Of a stretch of DNA of 64,000 bases, positions 7,966 to 16,925 are shown piece by piece. Under the pieces are notes generated by a model. It had not been told where the DNA came from, did no database searches, and saw only the letters and a list, made by a program, of their open reading frames with translations. The translations under genes were made by a program, and so were the position numbers. How positions within the stretch are numbered: position 1 is the first letter of the stretch; each line of letters starts with the position of its first letter. This DNA is from JAFGNV01 sp964612485 (GTDB lineage: Bacteria > Chloroflexota > Anaerolineae > 4572-78 > J111): positions 3,370-67,369 of the forward strand of contig CAZTFF010000028.1 in assembly GCA_964612485.1 (NCBI GenBank). The letters run 5' to 3'.

Positions 7966-9393
7966 TTAATCTTGGTTCGAGCTGAAAATATGAGTCGACA
8001 TGCCCAAAAATGCTTCGGCAGCCTCGCCCTCGGTTTCGCTGAGGGTGGGATGGGGATGAACGGTCAGGGCCAGATCGCGGGCAACCGCGCCCATTTCGAT
8101 GGCCAGCGCGCCTTCGATAATCATATTCTCCGCGTTCCGGCCCACCATGCCTACGCCCAACACCCGGTTGGTTTCTTCGTCAAAGATCATTTTGGTCATT
8201 CCGCCGGACGCGCCCATCGTTAGCGCCCGCCCGGAAGCTTTCCAGGGGAAGCGCCCCACATTCACCGGGCGGCCCTGTTCTTTGGCCTCGGCCTCGGTCA
8301 GGCCGCACCAGGCAATCTCCGGGTCGGTGTAGACAATGGAGGGAATACAGCGCGCGTCGAAAGCGGTTTTTTCCCCGGCAATGACCCCGGCGGCCACTTT
8401 GCCCTCGTACATGGCTTTGTGAGCCAGCAGCGGTTCTCCCACCACATCCCCCACGGCAAAGATTTTGTCGCTGCCGGTGCGCAGTTGGTCATCTACTTCT
8501 ATAAAACCCTGCTCGTTGGTGGTGACGTTGGCTTGTTCCAGCCCGATGTCTTCTGAATTGGGCCGGCGGCCCACCGCCACCAACACCCGCTCGAACTGCT
8601 GCGGGCCGTTGTCCACGTCGCCTTCCAATTTCACGGTTACGTCTTCTTCGCCTTCTTCCAATTCCGTCACTTGGGTGTCGAGATGAATGGCCTCGAAAAC
8701 GTCCCTGGCCTGGCGGGAGAAGGTCTTTACCAATTCGGGGTCGGTGCCCGGCAACAGGCTGCCGGTCATTTCCACAATGGTGACCCGGCTGCCCAGAGCG
8801 GCGTACACCGATCCCATTTCCAGGCCAATGTAGCCGCCGCCCACCACCAGCAGCGTTTCCGGCACATCCGGCAGTTTCAGGGCGGCCCCGGAATCCATGA
8901 TCCGGCTGCCTGCTTTGAACTCGGTGCCGGGCAGGGGAATAGGGCGCGCGCCGGTGGCAATGATGGCGTGCTCGAACTCTATTTGGGCAATGTCGGCCCC
9001 TTCCAGACGAATTTGCCGGGGGCTTTCGAATACAGCTTTGGCCTGAACCACTTTTACATCGCGCCGCTTAGCAAGCGATTCCAGCCCTTTGATCAAACGT
9101 TTTACCACCTTGTCTTTCCAATCGCGCAGTTCTTCAGGGTTTACCGTGAGCTGCTCAAAAGAAAGCCCCCACTGTTGGGCCTGACGCGCCTCGTGGAGCA
9201 GTTGGGTCACTTCCAAAAATGCTTTGGAGGGAATGCAGCCCCGGCGCAAACAGACGCCGCCCAATTTTTCCTCGGCGTTGATGAGGGTGACTTCCAACCC
9301 CAGATCCGCGGCCCGAAAAGCCGCGGCATAACCGCCCGGCCCCCCGCCGATCACGGCCACTTCTGTTTGCAGCGTTTCTTCACCCATTACCAT
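7966..9393 (-). CDS. lpdA: Dihydrolipoyl dehydrogenase (E3)
   Basis: 475 residues. The FAD-binding GGGPGGYAAA is at the N-terminus, the redox-active disulfide is in GGVCLRRGCIPSK, the NAD-binding site is VVGGGYIGLEMGS, the second FAD motif is IFAVGDV, and the catalytic His-Glu pair is in HPHPTLSE near the C-terminus. E3 reoxidises the lipoamide of the E2 subunit and reduces NAD+. GGAGG sits seven bases before the ATG at 9393. It is the fourth gene of the E1alpha-E1beta-E2-E3 operon and is followed after seven bases by the UGA-containing peroxiredoxin-like gene. Confidence 0.96.
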   Translation of the reverse strand: MVMGEETLQTEVAVIGGGPGGYAAAFRAADLGLEVTLINAEEKLGGVCLRRGCIPSKAFLEVTQLLHEARQAQQWGLSFEQLTVNPEELRDWKDKVVKRLIKGLESLAKRRDVKVVQAKAVFESPRQIRLEGADIAQIEFEHAIIATGARPIPLPGTEFKAGSRIMDSGAALKLPDVPETLLVVGGGYIGLEMGSVYAALGSRVTIVEMTGSLLPGTDPELVKTFSRQARDVFEAIHLDTQVTELEEGEEDVTVKLEGDVDNGPQQFERVLVAVGRRPNSEDIGLEQANVTTNEQGFIEVDDQLRTGSDKIFAVGDVVGEPLLAHKAMYEGKVAAGVIAGEKTAFDARCIPSIVYTDPEIAWCGLTEAEAKEQGRPVNVGRFPWKASGRALTMGASGGMTKMIFDEETNRVLGVGMVGRNAENMIIEGALAIEMGAVARDLALTVHPHPTLSETEGEAAEAFLGMSTHIFSSNQD

Positions 9394-9409
9394 GATTTTT
9401 CCTCCTTGT

Positions 9410-10816
9410 TCAAGCCATTAAAGTTAACTTATCCGGGTCTTCCAACAGGTCGATGATCATGCTCAAAAATCGACCGGCATCCGCGCCATCGAGCACGCGA
9501 TGATCGAAAGCCACTACCAGGGGCAGCATAAAGCGCGGCTCTATCACCTTTTCCCCATTGTTGTCGCGCACCACCGGCTGCCATTCGGCCTGGGCCATAC
9601 CCAGGATGGCCACCTGAGGATAGTTGATAATGGGATCGAAATGAGTACCGCCCAAAATCCCCACGTTGGTGATGGTAAAAGTGCCGCCCTGCATATCGTC
9701 CGGGGCGAGGTCTCCCGCCTGGGTTCGTTTGACCAGGTCCGGGAGTTCCTCGGCCAGCGTGGCGATGCTCTTTTGATCGACGTTACGGATCACGGGAACC
9801 AGCAGCCCCCGCTCGGTATCCACGGCCATGCCCAGATGGCAGTAATGCTTCAAAATGATCTCCTGCTCGTCCACATCCAGGCTGGCATTAAAACGGGGAA
9901 ACTCAGCCAGGGCCGCGGCCACAGCTTTCATCACAAACACGGAGAGGGACAGGCTGCCCTCCTCGATCTCGTCTTTTTCCTTGCTGCGCAACTGTTCCAG
10001 GGCGGTGATGTCGGCCCGGTCATGGTGCTGGGCGTGGGGAATTTGCGACCAGGCTTGCACCATTTTTTTGGCGGTTGCCCGCCGGATGGAGCGCAGCGGC
10101 GTGCGTTCGGTTTCTCCCCACCGATTGAAATCGGGCAGCGGCGGCAGTTCTATGGCCGATGGCCGCAGCGGAGATGTTTTCCCGGCGGGGACCGTTTCGC
10201 GGGGTTTTTCTTCCTCCGGTTCCTTTTCTTCCTCCGGCGCTTTTTCTTTTGCTTCTACCTCGCCTTTGTCAAAGTCGCCGCCTTCAGAGAAGGCGCGCAC
10301 ATCCTCAGACGTCACCCGGCCCGCCTCGCCGCTGGGGGGAACCTGGCGCAGATCCACCTCCAATTCGCGGGCCAACTGCCGCGTGGCCGGAGAGGCCGGC
10401 ACGGGGCGCTGGCTGTCTTCGCCGGCAGGAGCGCCTGCCGGCGGGCCGGTCTCTCTTTCTTCGGTGTCCGGTTTCTTTTCCGCTTCGGCTGTTTTTGATT
10501 CGGCTTCTTCTTTGGCTTCGGTCTCTTTTTTATCTTGATCCGCGGGCGCCTCTTTTTCAGCGGTTTCCGCGGAATCGCCATCGCCGCCGAAGGTCATCAG
10601 CGTGGCGCCCACTTCGACAATATCACCGGATTGGACCAGGATTTCTTCGACCACGCCGGTGAAAGGCGAGGGAATATCGACCGCGGCTTTGTCGGTTTCA
10701 ACCGTCAAAATGGCCTGTTCTTCTTCAACCTCATCGCCTTCGGCCACCAATATTTCCTGGATTTCAGCTTCGTGTATGCCCTCACCCACATCGGGCAGGG
10801 TAAATGAACGTGACAT
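9410..10816 (-). CDS. pdhC: Dihydrolipoyl acyltransferase E2 of pyruvate dehydrogenase
   Basis: 468 residues in the usual order. One lipoyl domain (about 1-77) has the modified Lys in VETDKAAVDIP. A long acidic, Lys/Glu-rich linker follows, then a peripheral subunit-binding domain (about 144-180, ATRQLARELEVDL). A second charged linker leads to the catalytic domain (about 235-468) with the active-site DHRVLDGADAGRF. It passes the acetyl group from E1 to CoA. It could in principle be the branched-chain 2-oxoacid enzyme; the neighbouring E1 subunits look more like pyruvate dehydrogenase. Confidence 0.93.
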   Translation of the reverse strand: MSRSFTLPDVGEGIHEAEIQEILVAEGDEVEEEQAILTVETDKAAVDIPSPFTGVVEEILVQSGDIVEVGATLMTFGGDGDSAETAEKEAPADQDKKETEAKEEAESKTAEAEKKPDTEERETGPPAGAPAGEDSQRPVPASPATRQLARELEVDLRQVPPSGEAGRVTSEDVRAFSEGGDFDKGEVEAKEKAPEEEKEPEEEKPRETVPAGKTSPLRPSAIELPPLPDFNRWGETERTPLRSIRRATAKKMVQAWSQIPHAQHHDRADITALEQLRSKEKDEIEEGSLSLSVFVMKAVAAALAEFPRFNASLDVDEQEIILKHYCHLGMAVDTERGLLVPVIRNVDQKSIATLAEELPDLVKRTQAGDLAPDDMQGGTFTITNVGILGGTHFDPIINYPQVAILGMAQAEWQPVVRDNNGEKVIEPRFMLPLVVAFDHRVLDGADAGRFLSMIIDLLEDPDKLTLMA

Positions 10817-10839
10817 TTTTTTTGATCTCCTTTTCTATC

Positions 10840-11820
10840 CTAAACTTCCAGCACCTGGCGAGCAGCGCCCACAATGCGGTTGGCGTCGGGCAAATAAGCT
10901 TGCTCGTAGGCAAACAGAGGCACAATGGTATCAAAACCGGTCACCCGGGCGATGGGCGCTTCCAGATACCAGAAGGATTTTTCTATCAGGCGGGCTATTA
11001 TTTCGGCGGCGGGGCCAAAGCTGCGGGGCGCCTCGTTTACAATCACCACCCGCCCGGTTTTGCGCGCCGATTCGGCAAAGGTGGCGTGATCCAACGGCGA
11101 GATGGTCAGCAGATCGATCAGTTCGGTCTCCACGCCATCTTCTTCCTGCAATGTTTCCACCGCTTCCAGAGCCGGCTGCATCATAGCCCCGTAGGAGATC
11201 ATGGTCAGGTCTGTGCCCTCGCGCGCAACCTGCGCCTGGCCCAGGGGCAGGGTATCCTCCTCTTCCGGCACTTCTTCTCGAAAGGCGCGGTAAACGTGTT
11301 TGGGTTCGTAGAATATCACCGGGTCGGGATCGCGGATGGCGCTGACCAGCAGGGCGCGAGCGTTGCGCGGGCCGGAAGGGATCACCATTTTCAGGCCGGG
11401 GGTGTGGGCGTAATAGGCTTCCCGGCTTTCGGAGTGATGTTCCAGCGCGCGGATACCGGCGCCGTAGGGCGTGCGCAGCACCATGGGCACGTGGTAGCCG
11501 CCACGGGACCGCCAACGTAATCGAGCGGCGTGGTTTTCCAACTGGTGCATCCCAAAATAGCTGAACCCGGAGAACTGGATTTCACACACCGGTTTAAGCC
11601 CGTAGGCCGCCATACCGATGGAGGTCCCGATGATAGATGCTTCGGCCAGCGGCGTGTCGAGCACCCGTTCTTCACCGAACTTTTCTATCAAACCCTCGGT
11701 CACGCGAAAGACGCCGCCGTCCACACCCACGTCTTCGCCCAGAACCAGTACGCTGTCGTCATTTTCCATTTCCTGGTGCAAAGCCAGGTTCAGCGCTTCC
11801 ACCATAGTCATTTTACTCAT
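10840..11820 (-). CDS. pdhB: Pyruvate dehydrogenase E1 component, beta subunit
   Basis: 326 residues of the transketolase pyrimidine-binding plus C-terminal fold. VLGEDVGVDGGVFRVTEGL, DTPLAEASIIGTSIGMA and the SYFGMHQLENHAARLRWRS segment are typical E1 beta motifs. It forms the thiamine-diphosphate active site with the alpha subunit and decarboxylates pyruvate. Its ATG shares one base with the stop of the alpha gene (TAATG), which indicates translational coupling, and E2 starts 23 bases after its end. Confidence 0.95.
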   Translation of the reverse strand: MSKMTMVEALNLALHQEMENDDSVLVLGEDVGVDGGVFRVTEGLIEKFGEERVLDTPLAEASIIGTSIGMAAYGLKPVCEIQFSGFSYFGMHQLENHAARLRWRSRGGYHVPMVLRTPYGAGIRALEHHSESREAYYAHTPGLKMVIPSGPRNARALLVSAIRDPDPVIFYEPKHVYRAFREEVPEEEDTLPLGQAQVAREGTDLTMISYGAMMQPALEAVETLQEEDGVETELIDLLTISPLDHATFAESARKTGRVVIVNEAPRSFGPAAEIIARLIEKSFWYLEAPIARVTGFDTIVPLFAYEQAYLPDANRIVGAARQVLEV

Positions 11821-12908
11821 TATTTTGCCTCCAATTCCGCGGCCAATGAGTCGCGTTGTTCTTGTAAGTAGGGCGGCATCTCGGCATACACATGATCGAA
11901 CATGGAGAGCGCCTCATCGTCCAGGGCTTCCATCTGTTGTTCGGCCTTTTCAACCGCCGCCTCAATGTCTTGTTCGATCTCTTCTTGCAGCGATTCCAGC
12001 TCATCGTCCGAGAGTATGCCTTTGTCTTTCAGATAATTTTGAAAACGGGGGATCGGGTCTCGTTTTTCCCATTCTTCCACTTCTTCATCTTTGCGATAGC
12101 GGGTTGGATCATCCGCCGTGGTGTGCAGGGACAGGCGGTAGGTCAGGGCCTCGATCAGGGTGGGGCCGTCTCCGGCGCGGGCGCGCTCGGCGGCCTCTTT
12201 TGCGGCGGCGTAAACGGCCAGCACATCGTTGCCGTCCACTTGCAGGCCGGGCACACCATAGGCCAGCGCCTTTTGGGCCAGCGTTTTGGCGCGCGATTGC
12301 CGGGAGCGCGGAACGGAAATGGCCCATTGGTTGTTCTGGCATAAAAAAATGACCGGGGTCTGAAAAACGCCGGCAAAATTCAAGCCTTCATGAAAATCAC
12401 CCTCCGAGGTAGCGCCATCGCCAAAGAAAACCAGCACCACCTCCTCCTTTTGCCGATACTTGCTGCCGTAACTCAACCCCACCGCGTGCAAAATTTGCGA
12501 ACCGACCGGCACGGACACGGGCAGATTGCGCACCTCCACATCAGGATTGTTTCCCTGATAATAACCGCCATAGGCCAGCAGGTAACTTTCGGGCGGCTGG
12601 CCGCGCCAGATGGCGGCGGCTTGATCGCGATAAGATTGCACCAGCCAATCTTCTTCCCTCAAAACGGCGGCGGCGGCCACTTCTGCGGCTTCCTGGCCTT
12701 TGACCGGGGCAAAGGTACCGATGCGGCCCTGGCGCTGCAAGTTCAGCATTCGTTCATCAAAACGGCGATTAAAAAGCAGGGCGCGGTGGATCTGCAATAG
12801 AAAATCGTCGGAGAGATCGGGTTCCAATTCTTCATCCAACTCGCCATCTTCGTTCAAAACAGAAAGATATTCTACCTGCTCCGGTAGATCGATAATTTCT
12901 CTGGGCAT
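11820..12908 (-). CDS. pdhA: Pyruvate dehydrogenase E1 component, alpha subunit
   Basis: 362 residues. The thiamine-diphosphate motif runs from FFGDGATSEGDFHEGLNFAG to CQNNQWAIS (GDG...NN). RYRKDEEVEEW and TTADDPTRYR are the regions bordering the E1 phosphorylation loops in relatives, and fit the Gram-positive type heterotetrameric E1. It starts at 12908 with AAGGAG six bases upstream and heads the pdhABC-lpd operon. Conversion of pyruvate to acetyl-CoA links glycolysis and the TCA cycle; a branched-chain substrate cannot be fully excluded. Confidence 0.94.
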   Translation of the reverse strand: MPREIIDLPEQVEYLSVLNEDGELDEELEPDLSDDFLLQIHRALLFNRRFDERMLNLQRQGRIGTFAPVKGQEAAEVAAAAVLREEDWLVQSYRDQAAAIWRGQPPESYLLAYGGYYQGNNPDVEVRNLPVSVPVGSQILHAVGLSYGSKYRQKEEVVLVFFGDGATSEGDFHEGLNFAGVFQTPVIFLCQNNQWAISVPRSRQSRAKTLAQKALAYGVPGLQVDGNDVLAVYAAAKEAAERARAGDGPTLIEALTYRLSLHTTADDPTRYRKDEEVEEWEKRDPIPRFQNYLKDKGILSDDELESLQEEIEQDIEAAVEKAEQQMEALDDEALSMFDHVYAEMPPYLQEQRDSLAAELEAK

Positions 12909-12960
12909 TTTGTTCTCCTTGAACTGTCTAAAAATGGGGGAGGCTCAATATCCGGTTCGC

Positions 12961-13731
12961 TTAACGGGCCGCATACCCGCCATCCACCATCATCGAATGG
13001 CCGGTAACAAACGAGGCCGCATCCGAACAGAGCCAGACTACCGCGTGGGCAATTTCTTCCGGCTTGCCCATCCGTCCCAGCGGGTGAAGTGAAGCAATTT
13101 CCTCACGAGTCTCCGCGTCCTCGCCGGCTTCCACGCCGCGCTCCATCACCATCGGCGTTCGGATGAAACCGGGGCACACGGCATTGACCCGCAATCCCTG
13201 CGCCGCATATTCCAACGCGGCGGTTTTGGTCAGGCCAAGAATCCCGTGTTTGGAGGCCGTATAGGCGGCGGTATTGGCAAAACCCACCACGCCCAGGATC
13301 GAAGCATTATTGACGATGGCCGCTTTCTTTTGTTCCAACATCTGGGGGATTTCGTGTTTCATGCATAACCACACCCCGGTCAAATTAATATTGAGCACCC
13401 GCTGCCATTCTTCTTCTGAATAATCGACCATGGGTTTCATTTGGCCCTCGATGCCGGCGTTGTTGAAGGCGCAATCCAATTGGCCGTAAGATTCGATGGC
13501 GCACCTGATCAACATTTCAACGTCGTCGGCTTGTGATACATCCGCTTCAACAAAAGTGGCGTCACCGTCGGCGTTTTTGATCAAATCGGCTGTTTTACTG
13601 CCATCCTCTACGGCGACATCAGAAACAACAACGCGGGCATCTTCTTGAGCAAACGCCAGCGCGGTTGCCCGCCCAATGCCTGAACCTGCCCCTGTGACCA
13701 GGGCTACTTTTCCGTCTAATCGACCCATCAT
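12961..13731 (-). CDS. Short-chain dehydrogenase/reductase (SDR)
   Basis: About 256 residues of the classical SDR fold. The cofactor motif is TGAGSGIGRA near the start, then NNAGIEG, the catalytic Ser in NNASILG and YTASKHG with catalytic Tyr and Lys, and the PGFIRTPM loop. Asp in VVSDV after the second strand favours NAD(H). The start at 13731 is preferred because AAGGA lies a proper distance upstream; a GTG at 13746 would contain that site. It precedes pdhA by 52 bases on the same strand. The substrate is unknown. Confidence 0.88.
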   Translation of the reverse strand: MMGRLDGKVALVTGAGSGIGRATALAFAQEDARVVVSDVAVEDGSKTADLIKNADGDATFVEADVSQADDVEMLIRCAIESYGQLDCAFNNAGIEGQMKPMVDYSEEEWQRVLNINLTGVWLCMKHEIPQMLEQKKAAIVNNASILGVVGFANTAAYTASKHGILGLTKTAALEYAAQGLRVNAVCPGFIRTPMVMERGVEAGEDAETREEIASLHPLGRMGKPEEIAHAVVWLCSDAASFVTGHSMMVDGGYAAR

Positions 13732-13815
13732 AATATTTCCTTTCACAAAATTATTTTGGTGTTATATAAAGAGGTCTTTTTCCGACAAACTGCTAGTCCC
13801 AGTAGATCCCATTTT

Positions 13816-13914
13816 CAGACCTGACAGGTTTCAGAAATTGATTTAATTGCCAAATTATCTTGATTATCAGCTTTCTGAACGCCAAATAGTGACTTTGAAA
13901 ACCTGTCAGGTCTT
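13816..13914. repeat. Inverted repeat with GACCTGACAGGT arms
   Basis: CAGACCTGACAGGTTT at 13816-13831 pairs with AAACCTGTCAGGTCTT at 13899-13914. Inside lie the further pair TTCAGAAA and TTTCTGAA, so the whole can form an extended hairpin. The arms belong to the same dispersed palindrome family as 2337-2381. Confidence 0.75.
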
Positions 13915-14151
13915 GTATTTTTATTTTTGAAGAATTTGGATCCACTGAGTCCCGGTAATATCGAAATTCATCAATACCCCTGCCCTCACCGTCACTTTGT
14001 CTTATAGGATAACAGATTGATCTTTGTTTACCTATACCCAACAGAGCGAATTTAGCCTGCTGAAAAGAGCTATTTTTTGGATAGCATGGGTATCATCTAG
14101 TTGGGTGATTGTTTAACGCCGGCAAAAGTCAGTCGGTCTATGCAAAAATAG

Positions 14152-14215
14152 CTAACCTGGTTGAAATAAAATCATCCAGGTTAGTATGGGCGAACGCTTG
14201 ATAAAATGCTACACT
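14152..14215 (+). promoter_or_regulatory. Inverted-repeat operator plus promoter motif, HPF-like/dodecin operon
   Basis: CTAACCTGG (14152-14160) and CCAGGTTAG (14176-14184) are perfect inverted repeats separated by 15 nt. The right arm is part of ATCATCCAGGTTAGTATGG, which aligns with the ATCACCCACTTTAGTGTAG motif elsewhere. After exactly 20 nt comes TACACT (14210-14215), about 113 nt before the start codon. A dimeric regulator is one reading. Confidence 0.45.
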
Positions 14216-14327
14216 GAACGTGGGGAGAATTTAGGACTCAGAACTGCCGGCCCTGACATGACCGGCAGTTCTGATAATTTCCACCTAATTATTTAATTCC
14301 CATTTCAAAGAAAGGAGATAAATTAAT

Positions 14328-14885
14328 ATGAGCAGACTGGATTTCCACCTGGAGTTCAAGACCGAACTTCCACATTTGCGCGATGAACTCCTGCCCGAAG
14401 CCGATGAGCGCTTACGGTTGCTGCGTGAAGGCCATACTGATCTGATCGGGGCAGCCGTGGCCATCGATGACCTGGCCCGGGACGAAACCGGCCATATCTA
14501 CCAGGCCCGGGTAGTGGCCTACATCCGGCCCGAAAATATTACGGCCATCGAAAAGGCCGAAACCGCCGAACTTGCCCTAAAAGGCGCGCTGGATGCGTTG
14601 GAACGACAGGTCAATCAGCGGCGGACCAAACTCGGCCGGCCCTGGCAGCAGCCCGAACAGGCCACCGATCAGGGAATTTACGAGCTGACCGCCGAAGAGA
14701 TTTACGACACCTTTGCCCCCCGCATTGCCGCCCCGGATTTGATAGAGATGTCTCGCAACGAGTTGGCTTCAAAATTAATGGTCGAAGAAAATTTTGAAGA
14801 AAGCGCCGCTTTTTATGCGGCGGACCAAATTTTGGTATTTGCAGAGGAAATCGTTGCCGGCCAGCAGCCGGCACGAAAAGGTTAA
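14328..14885 (+). CDS. HPF/RaiA-like ribosome-associated protein with extra C-terminus
   Basis: 185 residues. Residues 1-110 follow the beta-alpha-beta pattern of the hibernation promoting factor fold: a start strand LDFHLEFKT, then GAAVAIDDLARDETGHIYQARVVAYI, and a helix ALKGALDALERQVNQRRTKL much like the LxxAIDxLxxQLxKxK helix of HPF. The last 70 residues (YELTAEEIYDTFAPRI onward) do not match the dimerisation domain of long HPF and I do not recognise them. Ribosome binding in stationary phase is inferred from the fold. A strong AAGGAG lies upstream of the ATG and dodecin follows 30 bases later. Confidence 0.55.
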   Translation: MSRLDFHLEFKTELPHLRDELLPEADERLRLLREGHTDLIGAAVAIDDLARDETGHIYQARVVAYIRPENITAIEKAETAELALKGALDALERQVNQRRTKLGRPWQQPEQATDQGIYELTAEEIYDTFAPRIAAPDLIEMSRNELASKLMVEENFEESAAFYAADQILVFAEEIVAGQQPARKG

Positions 14886-14915
14886 ACGATAAAAACATAT
14901 GAAAGGAGAATAAAA

Positions 14916-15122
14916 ATGGCGCTGGTAAAAGTGATCGAAGTATTGGCGGAGTCCAATAAAAGTTGGGACGATGCGGCCAAGCAGGCTCTGATCCAAGCTT
15001 CAAAGACAGTACGAAACATCAAGTCGATTTACGTGAAAGACATGAAGGCTATTGTCGAAGACAATGAGATTGTCAGCTATCGAATCAATGCCAAAATATC
15101 TTTCCTGCTCGACGAATCGTAA
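14916..15122 (+). CDS. Dodecin family flavin-binding protein
   Basis: A 68-residue protein matching dodecin over its full length: VKVIEVLAESNKSWDDAAKQ, then ASKTVRNIKSIYVKDM and a closing strand VSYRINAKISFLL. Dodecins form hollow dodecamers that store FMN or riboflavin and shield it from light; the bacterial type has the central Trp, here Trp37-equivalent in KSWDDA. AAGGAG precedes the ATG. It is the last gene of a short operon, closed by the terminator at 15144-15189. Confidence 0.93.
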   Translation: MALVKVIEVLAESNKSWDDAAKQALIQASKTVRNIKSIYVKDMKAIVEDNEIVSYRINAKISFLLDES

Positions 15123-15143
15123 ACGCTCGAGACACATCATTTT

Positions 15144-15189
15144 CAGGCCTGACAGGTTCAAGTTTGTAACCTGTCAGGCCTGATTTTTT
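15144..15189 (+). terminator. Rho-independent terminator after dodecin, built from a dispersed palindrome
   Basis: CAGGCCTGACAGGTT (15144-15158) and AACCTGTCAGGCCTG (15168-15182) form a perfect 15-bp stem with a 9-nt loop, followed by six Ts at 15184-15189. The stem uses the same GACCTGACAGGTC core that recurs across the window, so a dispersed repeat appears to have been recruited as terminator. Confidence 0.85.
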
Positions 15190-15205
15190 GAATCTGGCCC
15201 GGAAT

Positions 15206-15913
15206 TTATTGCGGCCCGGAACCGGTAAATTTTGACCATGCGTCTTCCAATTTGCTCCAACTTTCCTCCACCCACTGCCTGGCCTGATCGATGCCCACGC
15301 CAATTTGCACCATAGCATAATTCTTGGTGACTTCGTCCCAATTGACCACGTTCCACCAGGCGGCGATATAATCGGCCCGCCGATTCTGGTAATTGAGATA
15401 GTAGGCGTGTTCCCACACATCCAGCCCCAAAATGGGCACCAGGCCCTCGGAAATAGGATTATCCTGGTTGGGGGTGCTGGAAACCTTTAGATTACCATCC
15501 TCATCCACAACCAACCAGGCCCAGCCGCTGCCAAAGCGCGTGGCCGCCGCATTTGAAAATTCATCCTTAAAGTCTTCAAACGAGCCAAAGCCATCGTTAA
15601 TAGCGCCGGCCAGATTACCGCTGGGCCTGCTGCCGCCCTCCGGACTCATGCAAGGCCAAAAGAGGGAGTGATTCGCGTGGCCGCCGCCATTGTTGCGCAC
15701 AGCGGTACGGATTTCTTCCGGCACAACCTCAAGATCGCTCAACAACTCAACCACATTCTTTTTCTGCAGATCGGGGTACCCTTCCAGGGCATTGTTCAGT
15801 TTGTTGACATAACCTTGATGATGCTTCCCGTGATGGATATCCATCGTTCTGGCATCGATATGAGGGGCCAGCGCATTATAATCATAAGGTAGATTCGGTA
15901 ATTTGTGTGTCAC
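15206..15913 (-). CDS. sodA: Superoxide dismutase, Mn/Fe type
   Basis: 235 residues of the Fe/Mn superoxide dismutase family. All four metal ligands are visible: His in the N-terminal DIHHGKHHQGY helix, His in GGHANHSLFW, and Asp and His in DVWEHAYYLNYQ. GGHANHSLFW and GSGWAWLVVDEDG favour the manganese type. The C-terminus runs about 30 residues beyond the usual end (QARQWVEESWSKLEDAWSK). The GTG start overlaps the stop of the transketolase gene (GTGA), so it is translationally coupled to it. Confidence 0.95.
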   Translation of the reverse strand: MTHKLPNLPYDYNALAPHIDARTMDIHHGKHHQGYVNKLNNALEGYPDLQKKNVVELLSDLEVVPEEIRTAVRNNGGGHANHSLFWPCMSPEGGSRPSGNLAGAINDGFGSFEDFKDEFSNAAATRFGSGWAWLVVDEDGNLKVSSTPNQDNPISEGLVPILGLDVWEHAYYLNYQNRRADYIAAWWNVVNWDEVTKNYAMVQIGVGIDQARQWVEESWSKLEDAWSKFTGSGPQ

Positions 15914-16923
15914 TTTAAAGCTTTCCTTTCATGTAATAATTGTTGCACCAATGGTTTTTCTTCTTTTTGGCCGACCACTTTTTTGGCCGCCCGGCTAATA
16001 TCGGCGGGCATAAGGCCATATTTTTCCAATAACTCCTGGCCCGTTCCCGATTCGGCGTATTGGTTGTCGATGCCCACAAACCCCATCGGCACCGGGTGCT
16101 GCCGGGCCACGCTCTGCGCCACCGCGGCCCCCAAACCGCCTTGCAATAAATGCTCTTCCGCCGTGACAATAGCCCCGGTCTCCCGGGCTGCCTGAGCGAT
16201 AGCTTCATCGTCCAGGGGTTTTACGGTGTGCGTATCCAGCACCCGCGCTTCGATCCCCTCTTCACTCAAATCATGCGCGGCTTCCAGCGCCGCCGCCACC
16301 ATGAGACCGCAGGCAATCAGAGTGACATCACCGCCTTCACGGAGTTTGTTGGCCTTGCCTATTTTAAAATCAGTGCCATTAGCATAAACCACAGGAACCT
16401 TGCTACGACCGGTTCTAAGATAAACCGGACCCCTGCGATCAAGCATGGCGCGGGTAGCGGCGCGGGTCGAAGGTTCGTCGGCGGGCACAACTACGCTGAA
16501 ATTGGGCAGCGAGTTTGCCAGGGCAATATCTTCTATCCCCATCTGGCTGGGGCCGTCTTCGCCAATGCTGATCCCGCTATGAGACCCCACCAGCTTGACA
16601 TTGGCCTGAGGAAACGCAATCCCCATCCGTATCTGATCGTAGGCATTGCAGAGCAAAAAACAGGCAAAGCTGGCCGCTACCACTTCTTTACCGGAGGCCG
16701 CCATGCCGCTGCTAATGCCAACCAGATTACTTTCCGCAATCCCCACATTGAAAAAACGGTCCGGGAATTCTTCGGCAAAAAACTTGGTTCGGGTAGAATT
16801 GGAAACATCACCATCCAAGACCACCAGGTTTGGCCGCTCCCGGCCCGCTGCTTGCAGCGCCTCGCCAAAGGCATTGCGCGTTGGCAAGCCGTATTCCAGC
16901 CCAATGCGTTTGCCCAATTCCAT
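15910..16923 (-). CDS. Transketolase, C-terminal subunit
   Basis: 337 residues with the pyrimidine-binding and C-terminal domains of a split transketolase: VVLDGDVSNSTRT, RFFNVGIAESNLVGISSGMA with the catalytic Glu, SHSGISIGEDGPSQMGIEDIA, and a C-terminal domain beginning at LREGGDVTLIACG. It pairs with the N-terminal subunit two bases upstream; together they move two-carbon units in the pentose phosphate pathway. 1-Deoxyxylulose-5-phosphate synthase is a single long chain, so it is less likely. Confidence 0.9.
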   Translation of the reverse strand: MELGKRIGLEYGLPTRNAFGEALQAAGRERPNLVVLDGDVSNSTRTKFFAEEFPDRFFNVGIAESNLVGISSGMAASGKEVVAASFACFLLCNAYDQIRMGIAFPQANVKLVGSHSGISIGEDGPSQMGIEDIALANSLPNFSVVVPADEPSTRAATRAMLDRRGPVYLRTGRSKVPVVYANGTDFKIGKANKLREGGDVTLIACGLMVAAALEAAHDLSEEGIEARVLDTHTVKPLDDEAIAQAARETGAIVTAEEHLLQGGLGAAVAQSVARQHPVPMGFVGIDNQYAESGTGQELLEKYGLMPADISRAAKKVVGQKEEKPLVQQLLHERKALK

Positions 16924-16925
16924 GA

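Larger units (their letters stand above)
13732..14327. other. Long intergenic region with palindromic repeats and module
   Basis: About 600 bases between divergent genes. From left to right: the inverted repeat 13816-13831/13899-13914, a GAATTTGGATCC block near 13930 shared with 2371-2382, a reverse-type motif copy CATCTAGTTGGGTGATTG at 14094-14111, the inverted pair CTAACCTGG/CCAGGTTAG at 14152-14184, and a promoter-like copy at 14171-14215. A perfect small hairpin, CTGCCGGcccTGACATGACCGGCAG-like, lies at about 14245-14270. A short open frame on the minus strand at 13793-14041 crosses the repeats and is not credible as a gene. Confidence 0.55.

Noticed and set aside
9500..10498. Plus-strand open frame (332 codons) antisense to the E2 gene
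   Set aside because: It arises from the charged linker codons of E2 and has no ribosome site or recognisable domain.
13793..14041. Small minus-strand frame in the long spacer
   Set aside because: It crosses the GACCTGACAGGT repeats and shows no coding-like composition.
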